Positions 48,610 through 58,550 are shown, counted from the stretch's first letter. The stretch is 64,000 bases of DNA from Streptomyces sp. NBC_01476 (GCF_036227265.1 NZ_CP109446.1:1618501-1682500), one strand, 5' to 3'. The notes: generated by a model from the sequence alone, not told the origin. Program-made: numbers and translations.

Positions 48610-49608
48610 TCACTGCGGGGCGCCCCGCCAGCCCGCGACGGGCAGCGCGAACTTCGCCACCAGGCGGTCGGTGAAGGACGCGTGGTGCAGCCGGGCCAGC
48701 CGTACCGGCACCGCCCCGCGCCGTACTTCCACCCGGGCGCCGGCCGGCAGCGGTACGGTCCTGCGGCCGTCGCACCACAGCACGCCGTGCGGCGTCTCGG
48801 GCTGCACCTCGACGGCGAGTACCGAGCGCGGCGAGGTGACCAGTGGCCGGGCGAAGAGCGCGTGGGCGCTGATCGGTACCATCAGCAGCGCCTCGACCTC
48901 GGGCCAGACCACCGGCCCGCCGGCCGAGAAGGCGTACGCGGTGGAGCCGGTGGGGGTCGCGCAGACCACGCCGTCGCCGCCGAACCGGGAGACCGGGCGG
49001 CCGTCGACCTCGGTGACGACCTCCAGCATCCGCTCGCGGGACGCCTTCTCCACCGATGCCTCGTTCATCGCCCAGTCGGTGTGCACGACGCGGCCGCCGT
49101 TGCGGACCAGCACATCGAGAGTCATCCGCTCCTCGACCTCGTACTCGCGGGTGACCACCCGGTCCACGACCTTGTCGAGGTCGTCGCGTTCGGCCTCGGC
49201 GAGGAAGCCGACCCGGCCGAGGTTGACGCCGAGCATCGGCACCCCGGAGGCGCGGGCGAACTCGGCGGCCCGCAGCAGGGTGCCGTCGCCGCCCAGCACG
49301 ATGATCAGTTCGCAGCCCCGGACCGAGCCGGGGCCGATCTCGCCGACCAGTTCCACGCTCGGCGGCAGCTCCAGGTCGGCGGCCTCGTTCCCCAGCAGCC
49401 GTACGCCGATGCCGCTGGCCAGCAGACCGTGCACCACCCGCTCGGCGCTGCGGACGGCTGCCTCGCGCCCGGTGTGGGCGAGCAGGAAGACGGTGCGGTC
49501 CTGATGGGGAGCGTGCGGCGCCGGGGCGGCAGCCGGTGACGCCGCGGTCACCTCTGAAGACAGCGAAGACTGCGAAGTCTGTGAAGACTGTGAAGACTCG
49601 GACGACAT
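48610..49608 (-). CDS. nadK: NAD kinase
   Basis: 332 residues. GGDGTLLRAAEFA holds the GGDG motif binding ATP/polyphosphate, and NLGRVGFLAE and TPTGSTAYAFSAGGPVVWPEV are conserved NAD-site segments. It phosphorylates NAD to NADP. An unusual Ser/Gln-rich N-terminal stretch (SSESSQSSQTSQSSLSSE) precedes the fold and is encoded by short repeats. The ATG at 49608 follows the tlyA stop by 2 nt. Confidence 0.93.
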   Translation of the reverse strand: MSSESSQSSQTSQSSLSSEVTAASPAAAPAPHAPHQDRTVFLLAHTGREAAVRSAERVVHGLLASGIGVRLLGNEAADLELPPSVELVGEIGPGSVRGCELIIVLGGDGTLLRAAEFARASGVPMLGVNLGRVGFLAEAERDDLDKVVDRVVTREYEVEERMTLDVLVRNGGRVVHTDWAMNEASVEKASRERMLEVVTEVDGRPVSRFGGDGVVCATPTGSTAYAFSAGGPVVWPEVEALLMVPISAHALFARPLVTSPRSVLAVEVQPETPHGVLWCDGRRTVPLPAGARVEVRRGAVPVRLARLHHASFTDRLVAKFALPVAGWRGAPQ

Positions 49609-49610
49609 GG

Positions 49611-50417
<807 letters not shown>

Positions 50418-50424
50418 GTACGTT

Positions 50425-50706
50425 TCAGCCCCTGTTCTCGTCCAGCGCGGCGAGTGCGTCCCGCAATCCGCGGTGCACATCCTCGTACACCTCGATGTGC
50501 GCCTGCGTCGGCAACTCGTCGGCGTCACCGAGCCGGACAACCGCGGTGTCGACGTCAGCATTCCCCGTGGCCGCGACGACGACTCCCAGCGGCTGCGGCC
50601 CGGCCAGCTCCGGGGCCCCGCTTTCGGCCATGTCGGGCGCGGCACCGGGGGCTTCCACGGGGGCTTCGCCGTACGGCCGTTCTCCGATGCCGGCCGGCTC
50701 ACTCAT
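50425..50706 (-). CDS. Conserved small protein between tlyA and PhaF-like gene
   Basis: 93 residues: a Pro/Glu/Ala-rich front, then a folded half GVVVAATGNADVDTAVVRLG, then DELPTQAHIEVYEDVHRGL. The sequence ends RDALAALDENRG. It is conserved in position in Streptomyces as I recall. The ATG overlaps the stop of the PhaF-like gene by 8 nt. No family name is known to me; the helical C-terminus might bind a partner. Confidence 0.7.
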   Translation of the reverse strand: MSEPAGIGERPYGEAPVEAPGAAPDMAESGAPELAGPQPLGVVVAATGNADVDTAVVRLGDADELPTQAHIEVYEDVHRGLRDALAALDENRG

Positions 50707-51823
50707 CGGTGGATCCGGACGCTCCGGAGGACGGCTGGGGGCCGGGTGCCTTCCTCGCCGGGGCCTTCTTCGCCGCAGCGCCCGAGGTCGTGGTGCGCCT
50801 GGGGTTCGCGGTCTTCTGGGCCGCGGTCGCCTTCTTGGCCGTGGCCCTGGTCGCGCTCTTGGCGGGCGCGGTGGGGGCCGGCGCGGTGCGGGCCGGGGTG
50901 GTCCCCGCGGCGATGGTCTCGGCCGCGGTGGCCCTGGTGGCCGTCGCCTTCTTGGCGGGAGCCTTCTTCGCGGGGGCTGCCTCCTTGGCGGGGGCGGCCT
51001 TCTTCGCCGGAGTCGCCTTCTTCGTAGCCGCGGTCTTCGCGGCGGCGGCCTCCTTGGCCGGAGTGGCCTTCTTCGCGGCCGTGGTCTCCCCCGCGGGTGC
51101 GGCCTTCTTCGCGGCCTGGGCTTTCTTGGCCGGCGCGGCCTTCTTGGCCGTCTTCTTCGCCGGGGCCGACTTCTTCGCCGCGACCGTGGTCCTGGTCGTG
51201 CCGGAAGCCGCGTCGGACGCGGCGGCCTTCCGGGTGGTGGCCGCCTTCCTGGCCGCGGTCTTACGGCTCGCCGCGGCCTTCTTCGCCGCAGCGGCCGAGG
51301 GCGCCGGGGCGGCCGGCGGCTCACCGGCGGGCGCCGCCGGACGGACCGTGGACGCCGGCTTCCTGGTGGTACGGGCCGGCTTCGCGGCGGCCTGGCCCGG
51401 CTCGGGCTCGACGGTGACGTGCTCGACCGTGGGCGACGAGGACGGACCCTTCGGCTTCCGCTCCGGCTTGGCGGCCGGGGCGGAGGGCCGCTCCAGGTCG
51501 TGGATGCGCCGCTCCAGCGTCTCCAGCACGACGCCGACCTTGGTCACCTCGTCGGCAAGGCGCCCGACCCGGCTCATTCCCTTGTCGACCTCTTCACGGA
51601 TCAGCCCGAGCAGCAGGTCGCGGTTGGCGCGGCCGGACGCCATCAGCTCGTCGGCGAGGGTCTGCACCTCGGTCGGAATGGCGTCGCCGATCCGCTGCTG
51701 GACGGCGCCGACGTCGATTCCGGCCTGACCGAGCAGGTCCCTGGCGGCGTCGACCGTACGGCGGCGGGTGGCCTCGGTCAGGCCGCCCGCGATCTGCAGA
51801 CAGGTACGCAGCGCGTCCCTCAT
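50699..51823 (-). CDS. PhaF-like protein with histone H1-like Lys/Ala/Pro tail
   Basis: 374 residues. Residues 1-110 form a phasin-like helical coiled coil: RDALRTCLQIAGGLTEATRR, then VDKGMSRVGRLADEVTKV. Residues about 130-340 are Lys/Ala/Pro-rich repeats of KKAAPAKKA and KKATPAK type, like the C-terminal tails of histone H1 and PhaF-type nucleoid proteins. Such proteins bind DNA by charge and, in the phasin family, coat polyhydroxyalkanoate granules. It may organise the nucleoid or link it to storage granules. GGAG lies 9 nt before the ATG. Confidence 0.8.
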   Translation of the reverse strand: MRDALRTCLQIAGGLTEATRRRTVDAARDLLGQAGIDVGAVQQRIGDAIPTEVQTLADELMASGRANRDLLLGLIREEVDKGMSRVGRLADEVTKVGVVLETLERRIHDLERPSAPAAKPERKPKGPSSSPTVEHVTVEPEPGQAAAKPARTTRKPASTVRPAAPAGEPPAAPAPSAAAAKKAAASRKTAARKAATTRKAAASDAASGTTRTTVAAKKSAPAKKTAKKAAPAKKAQAAKKAAPAGETTAAKKATPAKEAAAAKTAATKKATPAKKAAPAKEAAPAKKAPAKKATATRATAAETIAAGTTPARTAPAPTAPAKSATRATAKKATAAQKTANPRRTTTSGAAAKKAPARKAPGPQPSSGASGSTDE

Positions 51824-51962
51824 CGCTCTCACTCCTCGCCTTGCCGTTGACACATGTGGTCACGACGCTACCGCCTCCAGCCGCCCGGCCCCGCTCAGCG
51901 CACCTGCGGTACGGTCATCCGGACGCATCACCCGATGAGGAGACCCGGGGGAGAACGCACCG

Positions 51963-52310
51963 ATGGCCACCATCGAGGAGTGCCGCGCCGCGCTCGACGA
52001 ACTGTCCCTGAACCTCGCGGAGGCGGACGGGCAACTGCGTGCCGCGGCGGCGCTGGACCGGTCGCTGAGCTGCCGGATCACCGATCTCGACACCACGTTC
52101 GTGGGCCGGCTCAGCGACGGCCGGATCACGCAGGTGACCACCGTGTCCGGCACACCCGCCGACAAGGCGCAGATCCGGCTGTCGATGAAGGGCGACGATC
52201 TGGTGGCCCTGGTCGGCGGCGAGTTGAACTTCGCCCGGGCGTGGGCCGGCGGGCGCGTCAGGGTGCAGGCGAGCCTGCGGGACGTGCTGCGGCTGCGTTC
52301 GCTGCTGTAG
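51963..52310 (+). CDS. SCP2 sterol-transfer domain protein
   Basis: 115 residues with the SCP2-like fold: RRLSDG-like loop (VGRLSDGRITQVTTVSG), then IRLSMKGDDLVALVGGELNF and WAGGRVRVQASLRDVLRLRSLL. Such small proteins bind lipophilic ligands or form subunits of larger enzymes. It diverges from the PhaF-like gene and overlaps the convergent ABC ATPase gene by 53 nt at the 3' ends. The ligand is unknown. Confidence 0.8.
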   Translation: MATIEECRAALDELSLNLAEADGQLRAAAALDRSLSCRITDLDTTFVGRLSDGRITQVTTVSGTPADKAQIRLSMKGDDLVALVGGELNFARAWAGGRVRVQASLRDVLRLRSLL

Positions 52311-53199
52311 CGCCCGCCGGGTCCGACGGTGCAGCCAGTGCGGACGGTGCAGACGGTGCGGACGGTGCGGTCGGGACACCGAACGGCCGGCGCGCCGCCG
52401 GCACCACCAGCGGCGTACCGCTCTCCGGGTCCTCGATGATGCGGCAGCGCACCCCGAAGACCCGCTCCACCAGTTCGGCGGTGATGATCTCGGCGGGCGG
52501 GCCCTGCGCCTCGATCCGGCCCTCGCGCATGGCGATCAGATGGGTGGCGTAGCGGGCCGCCTGGTTGAGGTCGTGCAGCACGGCGACCAGGGTCCGGCCG
52601 CGCTCCTCGTGGAGGTGCGCGCACAGGTCGAGTACGTCGATCTGGTGCTGGATGTCGAGGAACGTGGTGGGCTCGTCGAGCAGCAGCAGCGGGGTCTGCT
52701 GGGCCAGCGCCATGGCGATCCAGACGCGTTGCCGCTGCCCGCCGGAGAGTTCGTCGACATAGCGATCGGCGAGTGCGGCCACCCCGGTGGCGGTCATCGA
52801 TTCGTCGACGATCCGCTCGTCGTCCGCCGACCACTGCCGCAGCAGCCCCTGGTGCGGGTAACGGCCGCGGGAGACCAGCCCGGCGACGGTGATGCCGTCC
52901 GGTGCCACCGAACTCTGCGGCAGCAGGCCCAGGGTCCGCGCCACCGCCTTGGCCGGCAGCGAGCCGATCGCGTGGCCGTCCAGCAGCACCCGGCCCTGGG
53001 ACGGCTTGAGCAGCCGGGACAGGGCCCGCAGCAGTGTCGACTTGCCGCACGCGTTGGGGCCGACGATGACGGTGAACGAGCGGTCGGGTATCGCCACCGA
53101 CAACTCCTCGGCGATGACCCGCTGGTCGTAGGCGAGGGTGACGGTCTCGGCGCGCAGCCGGCTCTCCGGTGCGTCGGTCGACTTGTCGCTGCGGGTCAT
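52258..53199 (-). CDS. Iron-siderophore ABC transporter ATP-binding protein
   Basis: 313 residues. The FepC/FhuC-type ATPase core: Walker A GPNACGKSTLLRAL, signature LSGGQRQRVWIAMAL, Walker B LLLLDEPTTFLD and the H-loop VAVLHDLN. The last 40 residues are Ala/Pro/Ser-rich. It powers import through the two permeases upstream in the same operon. The ATG at 53199 has GGGAG upstream. The gene follows the permeases by 117 nt. Confidence 0.9.
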   Translation of the reverse strand: MTRSDKSTDAPESRLRAETVTLAYDQRVIAEELSVAIPDRSFTVIVGPNACGKSTLLRALSRLLKPSQGRVLLDGHAIGSLPAKAVARTLGLLPQSSVAPDGITVAGLVSRGRYPHQGLLRQWSADDERIVDESMTATGVAALADRYVDELSGGQRQRVWIAMALAQQTPLLLLDEPTTFLDIQHQIDVLDLCAHLHEERGRTLVAVLHDLNQAARYATHLIAMREGRIEAQGPPAEIITAELVERVFGVRCRIIEDPESGTPLVVPAARRPFGVPTAPSAPSAPSALAAPSDPAGATAANAAAARPAGSPAP

Positions 53200-53316
53200 G
53201 CGGTGCTCCCGTGGTTCCTGGGTCGTCGCGGCACGTGGTGCGGGCGGTGCCCGTCGCTGTGTCGTCGTGTCGTCGTGTCGTCGTGTCGGCAAGGGACCGG
53301 GCGGCCGGCGCCGTCC

Positions 53317-54375
53317 TCATATCCGGCCCGCCTTCCGTTCGGTGATCAGCAGCCACAGCAGATAGCCGCCGCCGAGCACTCCGGTGGCCACGCCGACCGG
53401 CACCTGCCCGGAGCCGAAGGCGCGCTGGGCGGCCAGATCGGCGATGACCAGCAGGGCCGCGCCCATCAGGGCGGACGGCAGCAGGCTGACGCCCGGCGAG
53501 CGGGTGAGCCGGCGGGCGAGCTGGGGCGCGGTGAGCGCGACGAAGGCGATCGGCCCGGCCGCGGCGGTCGCCCCCGAGGTGAGCAGGACCGCGGCGAGCA
53601 CCGTGACCAGCCGGGTGCGCTCCACCCGTACGCCGAGCGCGGCTGCCGCGTCGTCCCCCATCTCGGTGATCCGCAGCGCCCGGCTGTGCAGCAGCAGCAC
53701 CGGCATCAGCACCGCGCAGAGGATCAGCAGCGGCCACACCTGGTCCCAGTCACGGCCGTCGAGCGACCCGGTGATCCAGACCACCGCCCGGGCGGCGTCC
53801 ACGAAGTCCGCCTTGACCAGCAGATAGCTGTTGACCGCGGCGAGCACCGCGGAGGCGCCGATCCCGACCAGCACCAGCCGGTAGCCGTGCACCCCACGCT
53901 TCCATGCCAGCAGGTAGACGCCGAGCCCGGTGAGCAGGCCGCCGGCCACCGCGCCGGCCGACACCTCGAACGTCGAGCCCTTGAGCAGCACGATGACGAT
54001 CAGCGCGCCGGCCGCCGACCCCTGCCCGAAGCCCACCACGTCGGGGCTGCCCAGCGGGTTGCGGGAGACGGTCTGGAAGGCGGCGCCCGCCATCCCCAGC
54101 GCCGCGCCGACCAGCAGCGCCACCACGACCCGGGGCAGCCGCAGCTGGCGGACGATGAACTCCTGGCCCGTGTCGCCGTTCCCGGTGAGGGAGCGCAGCA
54201 CGTCCAGCGGGCCGATGCGGTAGTCGCCGGTGCCGATGAGCACCACCGACACCGCGAGCGCGACGGCCAGCAGCACCACGGAGACCAGCAGGGTGCGCCG
54301 GTCGACGCGTACCGGGAACGTCCGGTGGACGGCGGCGGCCTGAGCGCGGTCCCGGTCCTTGACGGCGGGGCTCAC
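53317..54375 (-). CDS. Iron-siderophore ABC transporter permease (FecCD family, second)
   Basis: 352 residues with about 9-10 membrane helices. The family landmarks are VRQLRLPRVVVALLVGAALGMAGAAFQTVSRNPL (written here in parts), GSPDVVGFGQGSAAGAL and the ATPase-contact loop ARLTRSPG-like region. The GTG start shares a GTGA overlap with the first permease. The two form a heterodimeric channel for a ferric siderophore. Regulation is expected through the iron box at 55453-55467. Confidence 0.9.
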   Translation of the reverse strand: MSPAVKDRDRAQAAAVHRTFPVRVDRRTLLVSVVLLAVALAVSVVLIGTGDYRIGPLDVLRSLTGNGDTGQEFIVRQLRLPRVVVALLVGAALGMAGAAFQTVSRNPLGSPDVVGFGQGSAAGALIVIVLLKGSTFEVSAGAVAGGLLTGLGVYLLAWKRGVHGYRLVLVGIGASAVLAAVNSYLLVKADFVDAARAVVWITGSLDGRDWDQVWPLLILCAVLMPVLLLHSRALRITEMGDDAAAALGVRVERTRLVTVLAAVLLTSGATAAAGPIAFVALTAPQLARRLTRSPGVSLLPSALMGAALLVIADLAAQRAFGSGQVPVGVATGVLGGGYLLWLLITERKAGRI

Positions 54376-55445
54376 AGTTCGGCCATCCTTCGGCGCCGGA
54401 CCAGCAGGATGAAGACGGGCCCGCCGAGCACCGCGGTGACGATGCCGACCTGGAGTTCGGCGGGCCGGGTGACCAGCCGCCCCACCACGTCGGCGCCGAG
54501 CAGCAGCACCGGCGAGAGCACCGCCGCGTACGGCAGGATCCAGCGCATGTCGGGTCCTGTGATGCCGCGCACCACGTGCGGCACCATCAGGCCGACGAAG
54601 ACGATCGGCCCGCAGGCGGCGGTGGCCGCCCCGCACAGCAGGGTGATGGCGAGCATGCACACCACCCGGGTGCGGGCCAGCCGCGCACCCAGACCCCGGG
54701 CGGTGTCGTCGCCGAGCGCCACCGCGTTGAGCGGCCGGGCACAGGCGAGCGCCAGTACGGTGCCGGCGGCTATGAAGAGCACCACATGCCGGACGGTGGC
54801 CATGTCGGCGGCGGCGAGCGAGCCGACCTGCCAGAAACGCATCCGGTCCAGGGCCGCGTTGTCGGTGAGTTCGACCGCGTTGGTATAGCCCTGCAGCAGC
54901 GCGGTCGCCGCGGTGCCGGCCAGCGCCAGCCGGACCGGTGTGGCGGCCCGGCTGCCGCCGACGGCGTAGACGAGAGTGGCGACGATCGCGGCGCCGGCCA
55001 GCGCGAACCACACATATCCGGTGACCGAGGTGATCCCGAAGAAGCTGATCGCGGTGACCACCGCGGCGGCGGCGCCGGCGTTGACCCCGAGCAGCCCGGG
55101 GTCGGCCAGCGGGTTGCGGGTCAGCGCCTGCATGGCGGCGCCGGCGATGCCCAGGGCCGCGCCGACCAGCAGGCCGAGCAGCGTACGCGGCAGCCGGACC
55201 TGGCGGATCACCACATCGTTGTCGGTGCCGGCGTAGTGGAACAGGCCGTGCCACACCTGGTCGAGCGGGATCTCCTTCGCACCCAGCCCGATGCTCGCCA
55301 GCGCGACGAGGACGAGGAGCCCAACGGACAGCAGCAGTCCCGCCGTTCGTTTCGCGTTCGCCCGGGAGACGCTGCCGCCGGGCGGTCCTGAACCCTTCGC
55401 TGCCGGGAGCGAAGGGGCGGCAGGGGAGTGACGGTCGACCAACAC
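54372..55445 (-). CDS. Iron-siderophore ABC transporter permease (FecCD family, first)
   Basis: 357 residues with about 9-10 membrane helices. VRLPRTLLGLLVGAALGIAG, then MQALTRNPLADPGLLGVNAG is the FecCD signature. The GTG at 55445 is the only start available. The minus-strand TAACCT (55458-55463) lies inside or next to the iron box close upstream, so the message is probably leaderless. It pairs with the second permease in a GTGA-coupled operon. Confidence 0.9.
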   Translation of the reverse strand: MLVDRHSPAAPSLPAAKGSGPPGGSVSRANAKRTAGLLLSVGLLVLVALASIGLGAKEIPLDQVWHGLFHYAGTDNDVVIRQVRLPRTLLGLLVGAALGIAGAAMQALTRNPLADPGLLGVNAGAAAAVVTAISFFGITSVTGYVWFALAGAAIVATLVYAVGGSRAATPVRLALAGTAATALLQGYTNAVELTDNAALDRMRFWQVGSLAAADMATVRHVVLFIAAGTVLALACARPLNAVALGDDTARGLGARLARTRVVCMLAITLLCGAATAACGPIVFVGLMVPHVVRGITGPDMRWILPYAAVLSPVLLLGADVVGRLVTRPAELQVGIVTAVLGGPVFILLVRRRRMAEL

Positions 55446-55452
55446 GAGGATT

Positions 55453-55467
55453 AGGTTAGCCTAACCT
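55453..55467. promoter_or_regulatory. Iron box (DmdR1/IdeR-type operator) between divergent uptake genes
   Basis: AGGTTAGCCTAACCT, a near-perfect 15-bp palindrome matching the core of the actinobacterial iron box TTAGGTTAGGCT. A TAACCT -10 candidate on the plus strand (55462-55467) is followed 6 nt later by GTG (55474). A TAACCT-type element on the minus strand is a short distance before the permease GTG (55445). A DtxR-family repressor bound here would block both promoters. Confidence 0.85.
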
Positions 55468-55473
55468 TCGCTA

Positions 55474-56565
55474 GTGCACCTTCGAGCAGAGCGGCAGTTT
55501 ATGCATACCCCCCGTTTCGCAACCATGCCCGGAATCTCGCGTCGTGGCGTACTCGCCGCCGGCGGCTCCCTCGGTCTCGGAGCCCTCCTGGCCGCCTGCG
55601 GTTCCGACTCCCCGGACTCCGGCGCCGGGTCGGCCAAGGGCGGTACGACGACCGGCGCCGCACCCACGACCCCGGGAGGCCCCTGGTCGTTCACCGACGA
55701 CCGCAAGCAGACCGCGAAGAAGGGCAGTACGCCGGCCAAGCTCGTCGCGTACATCGGCTCGGCGGCCGCCCTGCACGACTACGGCATCGAGTGCACCGGC
55801 GTCTTCGGCCCCACCACCCTCAAGAACGGCTCCCCCGACGCCCAGGCCGGCGGCGTGGACGTCCACAAGGTGACGGTCATCGGCAACACCTGGGGCGAGT
55901 TCAACATCGAGAAGTACGCGGCCCTCTCCCCCGACCTGCTGATCAGCCACATGTACGAGGCGCCGACGCTCTGGTACGTCCCCGACGAGAGCGCCAAGAA
56001 GATCCTGGCGCTGGCCCCCAGTGTCGGGATCAACGTCGCAGGAGTCCCGCTGACCACCCCGCTCCAGCGGTACGCCGAACTCGCCAGCTCGCTCGGCGCC
56101 GACATGTCCTCGGGCCCCAACGCGGCCCAGAAGGCCCGCTTCGAGAAGGCGTCCGCCGATCTGCGCGCCGCGGTCAAGGCGCACCCGGGCATCAAGGTCC
56201 TCGCCTCCTCGGCGAGCGCCGACTCCTTCTACGTCTCCACCCCGGCCGCGGCCTGCGACCTCAGCTACTACAAGAGCCTCGGCGTCGACTTCATCGTCCC
56301 CGACAAGGTGGAGGGCGGCTTCTTCGAGACCCTCAGCTGGGAGACCGCCGACAAGTACAAGGCCGACGTCGTCATGCTGGACAACCGCACCGCCACCCTC
56401 CAGCCCAAGGACCTGACCGCCAAGCCCACCTGGGCGCAGCTCCCGGCGGTCAAGGCCGGACAAGTGCTGGGCTGGCCGAGCGAGCCGATCTTCTCCTACG
56501 ACAAGTGCGCCGCCCAGATCGAGGTGCTCACCCAGGCCATCACCTCGGCGAAGAAGGTGAGCTGA
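55474..56565 (+). CDS. Iron-siderophore ABC transporter substrate-binding lipoprotein
   Basis: 363 residues from the GTG at 55474, which is leaderless after TAACCT. ATGs at 55501 and 55528 are alternative starts. SRRGVLAAGG is a Tat-like signal and LLAAC the lipobox. The mature protein has the two-lobed FecB/FhuD-type fold (VVMLDNRTATLQPKDL, GEFNIEKYAALSPDLLISH). It binds the ferric siderophore outside and delivers it to the permeases across the iron box. The siderophore reductase follows by 4 nt. Confidence 0.9.
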   Translation: MHLRAERQFMHTPRFATMPGISRRGVLAAGGSLGLGALLAACGSDSPDSGAGSAKGGTTTGAAPTTPGGPWSFTDDRKQTAKKGSTPAKLVAYIGSAAALHDYGIECTGVFGPTTLKNGSPDAQAGGVDVHKVTVIGNTWGEFNIEKYAALSPDLLISHMYEAPTLWYVPDESAKKILALAPSVGINVAGVPLTTPLQRYAELASSLGADMSSGPNAAQKARFEKASADLRAAVKAHPGIKVLASSASADSFYVSTPAAACDLSYYKSLGVDFIVPDKVEGGFFETLSWETADKYKADVVMLDNRTATLQPKDLTAKPTWAQLPAVKAGQVLGWPSEPIFSYDKCAAQIEVLTQAITSAKKVS

Positions 56566-56569
56566 CGGC

Positions 56570-57370
56570 ATGTCGCAGATGCCTTACGGCTTCTTCCATC
56601 CGCGGGTGGTCCGCGTCGAGCACGTCTCGCCGACGCTGCGGCGGGTCGTGCTCGGCGGTCAGGAGATCGCCGGCGTGGTCAGCGGCGGCCTCGACCAGCG
56701 GCTCAAGATCTTCCTCCCGCACCCCGGCCAGGACGCCCCGGTGCTGCCGGACGTGCTCGACCTCGACTGGTACGCGCGCTGGCGCCAACTCGACCCGGAC
56801 GTCCGCGGCATCATGCGCACCTACACCGTCCGCGCCGTCCGCCAGGACCCGCCCGAACTGGACATCGACTTCGCCCTCCACGGCGACCTCGGGCCCGCCT
56901 CGCGCTGGGCCCAGCACGCCCGGCCCGGCGACCGCCTCTCCCTGCTCGCGCCCGTCGTCGCCGACAACGGCGGCGTCGACTTCCGCCCGCCCGAGGACAC
57001 CGACTGGATCCTGCTGACCGCCGACGTGACCGCGCTGCCCGCCCTCGCGGCGATCCTCGGCTCGCTCCCACCGGGCACCCCGGTCCGCGCGTTCATCGGC
57101 GTCCCGCACCCCGACGACCGCATCGCGCTCCCCACCGAGGCCGACGCCCGCATCTCCTGGGACCCCGCCGACCTCACCACCGCCGCCTTCCCGCCCGGCA
57201 CCCCCTACGCCTGGCTGGCCGGCGAAGCCGCCACCGTCCGCGGCCAGCGCCGCCACCTGGTCAACGACCGCGGCTTCTCCCGCGCGGCCGTCACCTTCAG
57301 CGGTTACTGGCGCCGCGGCACCACCGAGGACGACCTGCTGGAGGCCGCCGCCGCGGAGGCCGCCGCCTGA
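56570..57370 (+). CDS. Siderophore-interacting protein (FAD-dependent ferric reductase)
   Basis: 266 residues. The FAD-binding barrel carries RTYTVR, and the NAD(P)H-domain end has AGEAATVRGQRRHLVN followed by SGYWRRGTTEDDLL, both hallmarks of the ViuB/SIP family. It reduces ferric siderophores in the cytosol so that iron is released. It is co-transcribed with the binding protein (4 nt apart) and shares the iron box. It is a strict functional partner of the uptake genes. Confidence 0.93.
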   Translation: MSQMPYGFFHPRVVRVEHVSPTLRRVVLGGQEIAGVVSGGLDQRLKIFLPHPGQDAPVLPDVLDLDWYARWRQLDPDVRGIMRTYTVRAVRQDPPELDIDFALHGDLGPASRWAQHARPGDRLSLLAPVVADNGGVDFRPPEDTDWILLTADVTALPALAAILGSLPPGTPVRAFIGVPHPDDRIALPTEADARISWDPADLTTAAFPPGTPYAWLAGEAATVRGQRRHLVNDRGFSRAAVTFSGYWRRGTTEDDLLEAAAAEAAA

Positions 57371-57463
57371 CGGGGGCCACCGGTCCAGCGCGTCATCGCC
57401 GGCCCGGCGTACGGCCGTCCGCCGGTCGCCGGCCTCCCGCCACCGGTCCGCGGGCGGGGCCCT

Positions 57464-58483
57464 TCACAGGCCGAGGCGCGCCAGCGCGGGACCGGCGTCG
57501 AGCCCGCACGACCCCGCCCCGCCCGCGGTCCACGCCGCACCGCACAGCGCCCGCAGCCCGTCGATCGCGTCCCCCCGCCCCTCCAGCGTCAGCGCGTCGG
57601 AGGAGGCAGAAGCGGTCCACCCCCCGCAGGTGAAACCCGTGTCCGCCGCCTCGACCCGGGGGTGCGGGACGAGCAACCCGCGCAGGTCCGCCGCCACATA
57701 CGCCGGCCGGTGCTTCGGCTCCGCCGCCACCAGCTGTGCGGCCGTCGTCACCCCGGTGAGCACCAGCAGCGCGTCGACGCCCCCCGCGTACGCCCCTTCG
57801 ATGTCCGTGTCCAGCCGGTCCCCCACCACCAGCGGCCGCTTCGCCCCGGTCCTGATCACCGTCTCCCGGTGCATGGGAGGCAGTGGCTTCCCCGCGACCT
57901 GCGGGTTCCCCCCGGTGGCGATCCGTACGACCTCCACCGCCGCGCCGTTGCCCGGCGCGATCCCGCGCCCGCTGGGGATCGTCAGATCGGTGTTGGACGC
58001 GAACCACGGCACCCCGCCATTGACGGCGTACGCCATCTCCATCAACTGCGACCACCGCAGGTCCGGCGAGTACCCCTGCACCGCGGCGGCCGGCTTCTCC
58101 TCCGCCGAGTCCACCGGCACCAGCCCGCGTTCACGTACCGCCGCCAGCAGCCCTTCCCCGCCGACCACCAGCACCTTCGCACCGGCCGGCACCTGGTCGG
58201 CGATCAACCGGGCCACCGCCTGCGCGGAGGTGATGACGTCCTCGGCCCCGGCCGGCACACCCAGCCGCGTCAGGTGCTCGGCGACGGTCTGCGGGGTGCG
58301 CGCCGCATTGTTGGTGACGTACGCCAGCCGCATCCCCTGCCCGCGCGCCGCCTCCAGCGACTCCACCGCGTGCGCGATCGCGTCCCCGCCGGCGTACACC
58401 ACGCCGTCGAGGTCGAGCAGCGCCGTGTCGTAGGCCGCGTCGAGCGCTTGTTCGCTGCTGTCCGGCAGGGTCCGCTGGGTCAT
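57464..58483 (-). CDS. HAD-superfamily phosphatase (NagD/PGP-like)
   Basis: 339 residues. HAD motif I is LLDLDGVVYAGG; motif II is VTNNAARTP; motif III/IV include KPLPPMH and VVGDRLDTDIEGAYAGGVDALLVLTGV. This is the IIA-type cap (NagD, p-nitrophenyl phosphatase, phosphoglycolate phosphatase). The final 60 residues resemble a small extra domain rather than cap. The ATG at 58483 has GGAG 10 nt upstream. The substrate is unknown. It diverges from the DUF1015 gene. Confidence 0.87.
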   Translation of the reverse strand: MTQRTLPDSSEQALDAAYDTALLDLDGVVYAGGDAIAHAVESLEAARGQGMRLAYVTNNAARTPQTVAEHLTRLGVPAGAEDVITSAQAVARLIADQVPAGAKVLVVGGEGLLAAVRERGLVPVDSAEEKPAAAVQGYSPDLRWSQLMEMAYAVNGGVPWFASNTDLTIPSGRGIAPGNGAAVEVVRIATGGNPQVAGKPLPPMHRETVIRTGAKRPLVVGDRLDTDIEGAYAGGVDALLVLTGVTTAAQLVAAEPKHRPAYVAADLRGLLVPHPRVEAADTGFTCGGWTASASSDALTLEGRGDAIDGLRALCGAAWTAGGAGSCGLDAGPALARLGL

Positions 58484-58550
58484 GGCGGGGTCGCTCCTCG
58501 TCGTGGTGTCGATGGCCTGATCATCCCTCATCGCCGCCCGGCGCAGGACG

